Shown here one piece after another: positions 1 to 7,100 of a stretch of DNA of 9,845 bases. Origin of the DNA: an uncultured Peptostreptococcaceae bacterium (GTDB taxonomy: Bacteria; Bacillota; Clostridia; Tissierellales; Peptoniphilaceae). The position numbers and the translations under genes are program-made. The stretch is from contig CAMDZK010000026.1 in the NCBI GenBank assembly GCA_945910665.1, forward strand, positions 1 through 9,845, given 5' to 3'. The notes under the pieces are model-generated. The model did no database searches, was not told the origin of the DNA, and was given only the letters and a program-made list of their open reading frames with translations. Each line of letters starts with the position of its first letter. Position 1 is the stretch's first letter.

Positions 1-418
1 TGAAGATAGAACCATCTTCTTTTTTTATGACTAGTACTTCATTGGCAAAAGTTTCTTCAATTGCCTCGACAACACCTACGGTCTCTTTTGATTCTCGGTC
101 GATGGCCTTAAGTCCTATGAGATCAAAATAGTACCAGGCATCTTCTGGAAGTTCTGCCACGTCTTCTTCAGGAACGTACACGTATTGTCCCTTGAATTTT
201 TCGACATCATTTAAATTGTCTAACCCTTCCAATTGCCAAAGTGTATTTCCCTTATGCTTTCTCGCTTTATCAATAGAATAAGGGGTCTTTTCTTCGCCCA
301 TGTAGATTCTTTTGACCGTCTCTAGTCGATTCTCGACCGTAGATAAGGAACGTACGCGGATTTCTCCGCGTACGCCATGGGTATTTTCTACATATGCGAT
401 TTTAACCCAGTTGTTCAT
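1..418 (-). CDS. rimM: Ribosome maturation factor RimM (5' part, runs off left edge)
   Basis: Assembly factor for the head of the 30S subunit; in characterised bacteria RimM binds S19 and helps mature the 3' domain of 16S rRNA. The visible 139 residues begin MNNWVKIAYVENTHGVRGEI, the family's N-terminal signature (a hydrophobic strand, then H-G-x-x-G-E-I-R-V at about residues 14-22). The second, PRC-barrel domain begins near residue 95 with WYYFDLIGL and continues through ETVGVVEAI and NEVLVIKKEDG. RimM is usually about 165-175 residues, so roughly 30 C-terminal residues lie beyond the window. The ATG at 418 lies inside khpA, overlapping it by 17 bp in a different frame. Only a weak AAGAAA precedes it, so translation is probably coupled to khpA. 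Identity is firm; the exact start is slightly less so. Confidence 0.95.
   Translation of the reverse strand, partial: MNNWVKIAYVENTHGVRGEIRVRSLSTVENRLETVKRIYMGEEKTPYSIDKARKHKGNTLWQLEGLDNLNDVEKFKGQYVYVPEEDVAELPEDAWYYFDLIGLKAIDRESKETVGVVEAIEETFANEVLVIKKEDGSIF
351..374 (-). other. Perfect 10-bp inverted repeat with GAAA loop inside rimM
   Basis: On the coding strand CGTACGCGGA is followed by GAAA and then by its exact reverse complement TCCGCGTACG. In mRNA this would be a GC-rich 10-bp hairpin capped by a GNRA-type tetraloop, starting at nucleotide 45 of the rimM reading frame. It encodes the conserved G-V-R-G-E-I-R-V segment, so part of the sequence is fixed by the protein, but the perfect symmetry depends on codon choice. 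The inverted repeat is seen directly; any regulatory role is inference. Confidence 0.6.
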
Positions 419-647
419 TTTCTTGAATGTCCAACATAACGGTTTTTTCCTCTTTAGAAGCAATCGCTTTTAAAAAGGTACGAAATGCTTTTGCAATGCG
501 TCCTTGTTTACCAATGACTTTCCCCATATCACTCGGGTCAACCAATAGTGTTACATACACCAGTTGGTTGTCATCTTTGACAGAGACTTGGACGTGTTCT
601 GGATGTTCTACGAGCTCTTTTGCAATGGTTTCAACAATGTGTTGCAT
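402..647 (-). CDS. khpA: KH-domain RNA-binding protein KhpA (YlqC family)
   Basis: Small RNA-binding protein of 81 residues, the normal size for this family, which consists of little more than one KH domain. The G-x-x-G loop is seen as G-K-Q-G within GKVIGKQGRIAKAFRTFL (about residues 42-59), and an acidic/polar helix lies upstream. In Streptococcus pneumoniae and other Firmicutes KhpA pairs with KhpB (EloR/Jag) and affects cell elongation and division through bound RNAs. The position between rpsP and rimM is the classic one. The ATG at 647 has a good AAAGGAGA site just upstream, 20 bp after the rpsP stop. The end overlaps rimM by 17 bp. Confidence 0.93.
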   Translation of the reverse strand: MQHIVETIAKELVEHPEHVQVSVKDDNQLVYVTLLVDPSDMGKVIGKQGRIAKAFRTFLKAIASKEEKTVMLDIQENEQLG

Positions 648-667
648 GCCGTCTCCTTTTTTTGCTT

Positions 668-1255
668 TTAGTTCTCCTCGATAACTTCTGTAGGAGTAGG
701 ATCAGCGTCTAAGTCTTCCGCTTCTTTAGACACTTTTTCTACGTCTTTTTCGACGTTTACTGTAGTTCCTTCTTCTTTATTTTTTTTGTTTTCTTCAACG
801 ACTTCTTCTGCATCTGTATCGCCATCTTTAGATTCAATGACTTCTGTAGGTGTTGGATCAGCATCTAATTCTTCTGCTTCTTTAGCAACTTTTTCCACAT
901 CTTTTTCGACGTCTACTGTAGTGCCTTCTTCTTTATTTTTTTTGTTTTCTTCAACGACTTCTTCTGAATTAATTTTTGCTGATGGTTTTTCGTTTTTAGC
1001 CGCTCCGAGTTTTTCAAAAACGCCATTTTCTTTTAAGAGACGCTCTACTGTGTCAGATGGACGAGCACCTGTTCCATACCAGTATTGGATGCGATCTTCT
1101 TTTACAACGAAAGTTTTACCTTCGTCTAATGGGTTATAGTAACCAATTTCTTCGATAAAACGACCATCTCTTGGTGCACGGCTATCTGCGACAACAATAC
1201 GATAAAATGGTCTTTTTTTGCTTCCCATACGTTTCATTCTAATTTTTACTGACAT
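668..1255 (-). CDS. rpsP: 30S ribosomal protein S16 with long acidic duplicated C-terminal tail
   Basis: S16 binds 16S rRNA in the body of the 30S subunit and is needed early in assembly. Residues 1 to about 85 are a normal S16: [20 protein letters not shown], then [22 protein letters not shown] and the [17 protein letters not shown] segment. The usual protein stops near 80-90 residues; this one has 195. From residue 98 it carries two copies of a 44-residue unit (98-141 and 150-193) joined by SKDGDTDA. The tail from 98 on holds about 37 Asp/Glu and 13 Lys, with no Arg, aromatic, Cys or Met, giving a net charge near -24, opposite to the basic S16 body. Each unit has a V/V/V/A/L series spaced 4-3-4-3 (residues 116-130 and 168-182), suggesting a short amphipathic helix, followed by a Pro/Thr-rich PTPTEVIE. 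The start has a strong GAGGAGG site with a 7-nt spacer, 18 bp after the ffh stop. The tail's function is unknown. Confidence 0.97.
   Translation of the reverse strand: MSVKIRMKRMGSKKRPFYRIVVADSRAPRDGRFIEEIGYYNPLDEGKTFVVKEDRIQYWYGTGARPSDTVERLLKENGVFEKLGAAKNEKPSAKINSEEVVEENKKNKEEGTTVDVEKDVEKVAKEAEELDADPTPTEVIESKDGDTDAEEVVEENKKNKEEGTTVNVEKDVEKVSKEAEDLDADPTPTEVIEEN
780..787 (-). other. A8 homopolymer run in rpsP mRNA (repeat copy 2)
   Basis: Eight consecutive A residues on the coding strand, read as AAC AAA AAA AAT AAA. Moving to the -1 frame here, or adding one A during transcription, gives AAA then TAA at once. The copy 1 counterpart is at 936-943 with the same codon context. Whether slippage occurs cannot be seen from sequence. 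Confidence 0.5.
936..943 (-). other. A8 homopolymer run in rpsP mRNA (repeat copy 1)
   Basis: Eight A residues covering codons 105-107 (Lys-Lys-Asn) of S16. The -1 frame runs into TAA at 935-933 immediately, which would yield a protein of about 107 residues that ends before most of the acidic tail. The A AAA AAT arrangement resembles the A AAA AAC class of -1 slippery heptamers, but I see no obvious stimulatory hairpin just downstream. Confidence 0.5.
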
Positions 1256-1273
1256 TTGAATTCCTCCTCAAAT

Positions 1274-2617
1274 TTATCTGAAAAACGGCATTTTCATGCC
1301 ACCTTTTCGTTTCATTTTCTTCTCCATGCCGGAGAATTGTTTCATCATTTTTTTCATTTCCTTAAACTGTTTGAGCAGTTTATTTAATTGACCTACGTCC
1401 ACACCCGAGCCCTTAGCGATTCGATTTTTGCGACTGGGATTAATAATATCGGGGTTTTGACGTTCTTCCTTGGTCATGGATAAAATCATGGCCTCTACGC
1501 GCTTAATGTCCTTTTCGTCGACATTGATACCTTTAAGTGCCTTTTGGTCGACCCCTGGAATCATGCCAATGAGGTTTTCTAACGGACCTAAGTTACGCAT
1601 TTGATTGAGTTGATCGAGAAAGTCATCGAACGTAAATGTATTCTTTCTCATTTTCTCTTCAAGCTCTAAGGCCTTTTGCTTGTCAATGGAAGCCTCAGCT
1701 TTTTCAATGAGAGTCATTACATCTCCCATGCCGAGAATTCTTTGAGCCATACGGTCTGGATGAAATACCTCTAATTGATCCAGTTTTTCTCCAACCCCAA
1801 TAAATTTAATCGGTTTTTTCGTTACGGCACGAATGGATAATGCCGCTCCGCCTCGCGTGTCCCCGTCGAGCTTTGTCAAGATAACACCGGTGATATCTAA
1901 GGCCTCATTAAAAGATTCAGAAACTGTGACGGCATCTTGTCCAGTCATAGCATCGACGACTAATAGGATTTCTTGTGGTCGAACCTCCGCTTTCATGGAT
2001 TGTAATTCTTCCATGAGCGTTTCGTCCACATGCAAACGTCCCGCGGTATCAATTAAAACTACTGAGTTTCCATTTCGTTTCGCCCGTTCAACGCCTTCTT
2101 TTGCAATGGTCACCGGCGATGTGTCCGTACCCATTTCAAAAACGGGGACATCGACTTGTTTTCCGACGACTTGTAATTGATGAATCGCAGCCGGTCTGTA
2201 GATATCCGTAGCGACTAGAAGTGGAGAATGGTTTTGTTTTTTTAAAAACTGAGCGAGTTTTGCCGTATGGGTTGTTTTACCGGCTCCTTGTAAACCGCAA
2301 AGCATGATGACAATGGGTCGTTTCCCGTCGAGTTTAAGTTTTTCTTCTTTGTCGCCCATTAACGTGGACAATTCTTCATTTACAATTTTAACGACGGTTT
2401 GTCCTGGTGTTAAACTCTCCATGACTTCTGCGTCGGTCGCTCGTTCTTTTACGGATTTGACAAAGTTTCTGACGACGCGAAAGTTTACGTCTGCTTCGAG
2501 AAGTGCCAGTCGAACTTCTCGCATTGCGACGTCGACATCTTCTTCTGTGAGTTTTCCTTTCCCACGTAAGTTTTTCATCGCCGACTGCAGTTTTTCGGAC
2601 AGACTTTCAAAAATCAT
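1274..2617 (-). CDS. ffh: Signal recognition particle protein Ffh (SRP54), GTPase
   Basis: SRP GTPase that, with the SRP RNA, binds signal sequences emerging from ribosomes and docks on FtsY at the membrane. It has 447 residues, normal for the family. The N domain is residues 1 to about 90. The G domain follows with P-loop GLQGAGKTT (108-116), DTAGRLH (190-196) and TKLDGDTRGG (248-257). The M domain (from about 325) contains LGPLENLIGMIPG and the RNA-binding SRKNRIAKGSG (395-405), then a Met/Lys-rich tail (MKKMMKQFSGMEKKMKRKGGMKM type) expected to line the signal-peptide groove. The ATG sits in an ATGA overlap with the ylxM stop, preceded by GGAGGG, so the two genes are translationally coupled. 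The SRP RNA gene is not in this window. Confidence 0.98.
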   Translation of the reverse strand: MIFESLSEKLQSAMKNLRGKGKLTEEDVDVAMREVRLALLEADVNFRVVRNFVKSVKERATDAEVMESLTPGQTVVKIVNEELSTLMGDKEEKLKLDGKRPIVIMLCGLQGAGKTTHTAKLAQFLKKQNHSPLLVATDIYRPAAIHQLQVVGKQVDVPVFEMGTDTSPVTIAKEGVERAKRNGNSVVLIDTAGRLHVDETLMEELQSMKAEVRPQEILLVVDAMTGQDAVTVSESFNEALDITGVILTKLDGDTRGGAALSIRAVTKKPIKFIGVGEKLDQLEVFHPDRMAQRILGMGDVMTLIEKAEASIDKQKALELEEKMRKNTFTFDDFLDQLNQMRNLGPLENLIGMIPGVDQKALKGINVDEKDIKRVEAMILSMTKEERQNPDIINPSRKNRIAKGSGVDVGQLNKLLKQFKEMKKMMKQFSGMEKKMKRKGGMKMPFFR

Positions 2618-2991
2618 CGTATCCCTCCTTCCACGTCTTCTTCTAAAGACAGTGCCAGCAAGCGAGTTTCCACTCTTTCAAGGCGCGACTTTACTTCCGC
2701 TTTTTGCACTTCTTCTCCAATTGCGTGAATTTCCTGGGCGATTCGTTCCACTTCTGATTCAAGTGTATAGAACCTGTTGCGAAGCCCCAAGACTTCTTCA
2801 TGACGCAACAGAGCTGTACGAGCCCTTGAAAGGGTTTCAGAAACTGCTTGCTTCGTGATTCCCATAATTGCACTCACCTCGGACAAGGACAAGTCTTGAT
2901 GATAGGAATACTGTGCAATCGTTCGTTGTTTTTCTGTGAGTAATCCCCCGTAAAAATCTAGAAGATGACCCATAGTAAATAGTGTTTCCAT
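2614..2991 (-). CDS. ylxM: YlxM/p13-like helix-turn-helix protein of the SRP operon
   Basis: Family of small DNA-binding-like proteins encoded immediately before ffh in Firmicutes; in Streptococcus mutans and S. pyogenes YlxM has been linked to SRP function. The start METLFTMGHLLDFYGGLLTE followed by KQRTIAQYSY is the typical family N-terminus. A sigma-70 region 4-type helix-turn-helix follows (about residues 33-63, LSLSEVSAIMGITKQAVSETL). From about residue 76 a charged helical region rich in Glu, Lys, Arg and Leu extends the protein to 125 residues, slightly longer than the usual 105-115. The ATG at 2991 has GAGGAA 5 nt upstream and is the first gene after a strong promoter. It shares 4 bp with ffh. 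Confidence 0.92.
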   Translation of the reverse strand: METLFTMGHLLDFYGGLLTEKQRTIAQYSYHQDLSLSEVSAIMGITKQAVSETLSRARTALLRHEEVLGLRNRFYTLESEVERIAQEIHAIGEEVQKAEVKSRLERVETRLLALSLEEDVEGGIR

Positions 2992-3006
2992 AGTTTCCTC
3001 ATAGGT

Positions 3007-3025
3007 GTCAAGGTATTTCCTTGAC
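3007..3025. promoter_or_regulatory. Perfect 7-bp inverted repeat at the 5' end of the ylxM-ffh leader
   Basis: GTCAAGG and CCTTGAC flank a 5-nt A/T loop. The repeat begins about 7-8 bases past the -10 box, at or just after the predicted transcription start. It ends 6 nt before the GAGG ribosome site of ylxM. No T-run follows it, so it is not a terminator. It could be an operator for a dimeric repressor or a 5'-terminal mRNA hairpin that slows decay. Confidence 0.6.
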
Positions 3026-3032
3026 CCGTACT

Positions 3033-3061
3033 AGTATACGTAAAAAATGCGATACTGTCAA
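3033..3061 (-). promoter_or_regulatory. Sigma-A (vegetative) promoter for ylxM-ffh-rpsP-khpA-rimM
   Basis: The -35 box TTGACA (3061-3056) matches consensus at six of six bases, the spacer (3055-3039) is exactly 17 bp, and the -10 box TATACT (3038-3033) matches five of six. Transcription would start near 3029-3026, giving a leader of about 35-38 nt before the ylxM ATG. The -35 box begins only 5 bp after the ftsY stop codon, in the one real gap between genes. Confidence 0.88.
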
Positions 3062-3066
3062 CATAT

Positions 3067-4107
3067 TTAGGAAAAAATTGCCTCGACAAATTGTTTTGGA
3101 TCGAAAGGTTCTAAATCATCGATGCCCTCGCCAATTCCAATATACTTCACAGGAAGATTGTATTCGAGCATCAATGGGAAAATCACGCCACCTTTTGCCG
3201 TTCCATCGAGTTTTGTCAAAATTATTCCTGTAGGATTTGCCACTTCGGCAAACTGTTTTGCTTGTGATAGCGCATTTTGCCCCGTTGTCGCATCTAAAAC
3301 GAGTAGTGTTTCTCGAGCCGCATTAGAATATTCACGGTCGATAATGCGATCGATTTTTTCTAGTTCTTTCATGAGATTGCTTTTGTTATGCAAACGTCCT
3401 GCCGTATCACAAAAAAGGACATCCGCCTCTTCTTTTCTCGCTCTAGCTATGGCATCGTAAATGACTGACGCTGGGTCTGCACCTTCTTGTTGGTAGATGA
3501 TATCCACATCTGCTCTTTCGGCCCAGATTTTGAGTTGGTCGATCGCTGCAGCGCGGAATGTATCCGCAGCTGCAAGAAGTACTTTCTCTCCCTTGGCTTT
3601 CTGTTGCGCTGCTAACTTTCCAATACTCGTCGTTTTTCCCACACCATTCACACCAATAATTAAGGCGATGAGAGGACGTTCACTTGCCAATTCACTACTC
3701 TGGCCCGCTTCATCGATCAATTTCAATAGTTCTTCCTTTAAGAGCTCTTTGACTTGTGAAGGATCTGTGATTCCTTGTTTTCTCACCGTGTCTCGCAGTT
3801 CATCCATAACGAGCATCGTCGTCTTCATTCCCATATCAGAAGAAACGAGAATATCCTCTAAGTCTTCAAAGAGTTCATCATCGATTTTAGCGTAGCCTTT
3901 TAGAACTTCATCGATGGAGTCGGTCAGTTTCGTTCTCGTTTTTACGAGAGAATGAACCAGTTTGTCAAAAAAGTTTTGTTTCGGCTTGTCGAAGCGCAAA
4001 ACATCTTCTTTCGTTTCTTTTTCCTCCTCTACCTCTTCTTGGACAGGAAGAACTTTGTCTTCTACCTTTTCTTGTTTTTCTTCTTTCTTAAACCAATTTT
4101 TAAACAT
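3067..4107 (-). CDS. ftsY: Signal recognition particle receptor FtsY, GTPase
   Basis: Membrane-associated SRP receptor: it forms a GTP-dependent heterodimer with Ffh and delivers ribosomes to the Sec translocon. It has 346 residues. The start MFKNWFKKEE is a basic/aromatic stretch that could touch the membrane, followed by a short acidic A region (about 11-40). The N domain runs from about 45 to 135, and the G domain has P-loop GVNGVGKTT (152-160), DTFRAAAIDQL (182-192), DTAGRLH (234-240) and TKLDGTAKGG (298-307). The end IGIGEGIDDLEPFDPKQFVEAIF is the classic FtsY C-terminus. The A domain is short, as is usual in Gram-positive bacteria. The ATG overlaps the end of smc by 8 bp and is preceded by GAGG with a 7-nt spacer, which suggests coupled translation. 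Confidence 0.98.
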   Translation of the reverse strand: MFKNWFKKEEKQEKVEDKVLPVQEEVEEEKETKEDVLRFDKPKQNFFDKLVHSLVKTRTKLTDSIDEVLKGYAKIDDELFEDLEDILVSSDMGMKTTMLVMDELRDTVRKQGITDPSQVKELLKEELLKLIDEAGQSSELASERPLIALIIGVNGVGKTTSIGKLAAQQKAKGEKVLLAAADTFRAAAIDQLKIWAERADVDIIYQQEGADPASVIYDAIARARKEEADVLFCDTAGRLHNKSNLMKELEKIDRIIDREYSNAARETLLVLDATTGQNALSQAKQFAEVANPTGIILTKLDGTAKGGVIFPLMLEYNLPVKYIGIGEGIDDLEPFDPKQFVEAIFS

Positions 4108-7100
4108 GTTCTTTCCTCGCTTTTTTAATTTCTAAAGGAACAATCTGACTCATTGTGTTCTTTTCCATGGTCACACCGTAAATAAAATCTGCCAATTCCA
4201 TCGTCTTCTTACGATGGGAGATGATGATAAATTGAATGCGATTTCTAAAAGATGCAAGATAAGCTTTGTACCGTTCAATATTCGCATCGTCTAAGGCCGC
4301 ATCAATTTCATCGAGCAGACAAAAAGGTGATGGGCGGGTTTCAAAGATTGCAAAGAGAAGTGCAACTGCCGTGAGCGCCTTTTCTCCACCGGAGAGCAAG
4401 CTTAAGGCTTGTCTTTGTTTACCCGGTGGTCTTGCAATAATTTGTACCCCTGCCGTTAATACATCCTCTCCCGTGAGCGTTACTTCCGCTTGGCCACCTT
4501 CAAAGAGAATGGTAAAAATCTCTTGAAATTTTTCGTTGATCTCTCGCATCCCTTGCCTAAACTGACGACGCATGGTCACTTCCAATTTTTGTATCACCGT
4601 GATTAAATCTTCTTTGGATTTTTTCAAATCCTCTGATTGTTCTTGTAAAAAGCCCTGCTTTTCTTTCATTTCACGGTAGGCCTCAATCGACTCATAACTA
4701 AAACTCCCTAATGCCCGCAAAGCATCTTTAATTTCTTTGAGTTTTTTCTTTGTCGTGGTCAGTTCTTGTGGACGATCCATCGCCTGTTCGACACGCTCTT
4801 CGTCCCATCCGAGTTCATCAGCAATCAATTCGAACAAGTTTTTATGACGATCGACGGCTGTTTCAAGTTTCACTTCCGCCGCATTTTTTTCTTGCTCGGC
4901 CGTGTACACTTCCTTCTCCAACCGGCTCTCTTCTGTGCGCAGTTTTTCCTTTTCTTCACGCATCTCTTTTTCTTTTGTTGCCATCATGGAAAGCTTCTTT
5001 TTCGTCTCTTCCAGTTTTGTTTCATCGATCTGCATTTGCTTTTCATTTTCTTGGATAGAGGCATTTTCTCTTTTAATTTGTTCTTTAAAGGAGGCGATTT
5101 CCCTTTCGTATTGGTGAATTTGGGACTTTTCTTTTTCTATTTGCTCCTCGATGTCTCGTTCTTCGTTGGATAAAAGCAACAAGTCTCTTTCTTTTGCATC
5201 AAGGCGCATGCGGTATTCCATCGCCTTTGTTTCGATGTCTACACGTACATTTTCTTTTTGTCTCAAGCCTTCTCGCTTTTCTGAGAGTATGGTTTCAATG
5301 CTTTGTAATTTCTTGGAAAGTTCTTCTGAAGAGACTCCACTCACAGGATGCTGCAATTGATTTTTTGTGTTTTCAAAACGAATTCTCGTCTGATCGATTT
5401 GTTGTTTATACACATCAATTTGCGCAGTGAATTGGCTTTTTTGCCGCTCATCTTCCCTGCTTTTGCTCTCGATCTCTTGCCATGTTGCTTGGAGGGTTTG
5501 CATTTTGTCTTCCAAAAGCTGTTTTTCTTTCTCTTCTTTCGCTTCTTCTTCCTCCAATCCCTTTTGTTCCGATTGTAAGGCATCAATTTCTTTTTGAAGG
5601 GTTTCCTTCTCCGTTTCTCTCGTGAGAATTCCCCCTGTATTTTTTGTATACCCGCCGACCATTTGACCACCGGCTTGGAAGATATCTCCATCGATTGTGA
5701 CGAAACGTAGACCGCGATACTCAGGTGTTGCACGCAGTCGTATGCCCGCATCTAAACTTGAGATAATGCAGGTTCTTCCCAAGAGATTTTCCAGAAGGGG
5801 TAGAATTTCTGGGGATGCAGAAACAAAATTCATGGCACCGCCTAATGCACCCTCTTCTGTCGACGGCATACTGCCTTTGTAATTGTTCCTTGTAATATTA
5901 TCTAATGGGAGAAAAGTAACTCGTCCCACTTTGTTGTCTCGTAACCAATCGATTAGAAACTTTGCTTGATTCTTATTTTCCGTTACTATATTCTGAAGCG
6001 CTGCGCCCATCGCCATTTCAATGGCTAAACGAGCTTCTTTTTGAACCTGAATTAAATCCCCCAGCGGACCCAATAGTTGCTTTCGAAGCGTAGAATTGTG
6101 TTTTGCTTCTTTCAAGAGTCGTTGATTCGGTCTGAAATAAAGGTCGTGGTTTTCTTCCGCGTAAAGGATATTTTTCAAACGTTCTTCCGCTACATTGATT
6201 CGCCGAAGTACAGAACGATAGGAGTCTTCACGCTGTTTCGAACGGGCTAAGAGAAGCTGAACCTTTTCTGTTGCCTGTTTTCTTTCCTCTGAAATTTTTG
6301 CGATTTTTTGTCTGTTTTCGTCGATTTTTTGCTGTATTTGACTGGCTTCTTCCACCAAAGATGCGACTTGTCCTTCTTGCATTTGAATCGCATCCATATA
6401 GTCTTTTTCTAAAAGAGAAAGCTGTTCTTTCTGGTTCTCTCGCTGTCTTTTTGCATACACTTCTTCTTGGACTTGATCAGAAAGCTCTTTTTGCTTTTGC
6501 TCTAAGTTTTCTACTGTTTCTCGAAGCGCCACTAAATCTTCCCCTAACAATTTTCGCTCTCCTTCTACATGGGAAAAATCTTTTTTAAGGGTGGCTAGCA
6601 CTTTTTGCTCTTCTTCCATCATTTCGTGGAAGTCTCTTTCCTTGAGTGTCAGTTTTTGATGCTTTTTTTGTGCCTCTTCTAAAAAAGCGATCACCCGTTC
6701 TTGTTCTTTTTCCACGAACTGCAAGCGTTGGGTCGCTAAGAGCAACTCCCGGTTTGTATTTTCTAAACGCCGTTCTAATTGACGTTCTAATTGATCCGTT
6801 TCGTTGTATTCTTCTAAGAAACTCTCGTTCATCGCATCTTGGCATGCGATATTCTCCTTCACACGGGTTAGCTCTTTTTCGTCGTCTTTCCACTTCAGGA
6901 GAAGGGCTTCTCTTTTTTCTTGCAAATCTACGATTTGCTTCTTTAGCTGTTGCATTTCCTTTTGATAGTAGGCTATTGTGTGAATTTCTAATTCTTTGGA
7001 AAGAGCCATCCCTTTTTTTGCCCGTTCCGATTCTTTATATAAAAATCCAATTTGTTCTTTATACTGAGATAAAATATCATGCACACGAACGAGGTTTTCT

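Larger units (their letters stand above)
677..964 (-). repeat. In-frame 132-bp direct repeat, two copies, period 156 bp, in rpsP
   Basis: Copy 1 spans 833-964 and copy 2 spans 677-808, with a 24-bp unrelated spacer between them. By eye the copies differ at about a dozen of 132 positions (roughly 90% identical). The 5' end, about 43 nt covering the [13 protein letters not shown] codons, is identical in both. The protein copies differ at only three places (D/N, A/S, E/D), so most DNA changes are silent. This pattern fits an in-frame duplication that has since drifted while the amino acid sequence was retained. Confidence 0.9.

Noticed and set aside
677..964. Direct repeats considered as a CRISPR-like or intergenic repeat array
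   Set aside because: Only two copies, 132 bp each, in frame with S16 and coding similar peptides; this is a protein-level duplication.
2304..2858. Open frame of 184 codons on the plus strand spanning ffh and ylxM
   Set aside because: Ser/Thr/Phe-rich antisense of two well-supported genes, with no recognisable family.
3007..3025. Inverted repeat considered as the ftsY transcription terminator
   Set aside because: It lies downstream of a promoter, has only 7 bp and is not followed by a T-run on the minus strand.
3941..3965. Short hairpin TCTCGT-TTTT-ACGAGA within ftsY
   Set aside because: Only 6 bp, inside coding sequence with no positional significance; expected by chance in a window of this size.
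4766..5173. Open frame of 135 codons on the plus strand, rich in Phe and Leu
   Set aside because: It is the antisense of the Glu/Lys-rich Smc coiled coil; GAA/AAA/AAG codons read as TTC/TTT/CTT on the other strand. No ribosome site or family motif.
5341..5751. Open frame of 136 codons on the minus strand within smc in another frame
   Set aside because: Overlaps the Smc hinge and coiled coil out of frame; very Lys/Arg-rich as expected from shifted GAA/AAG codons.
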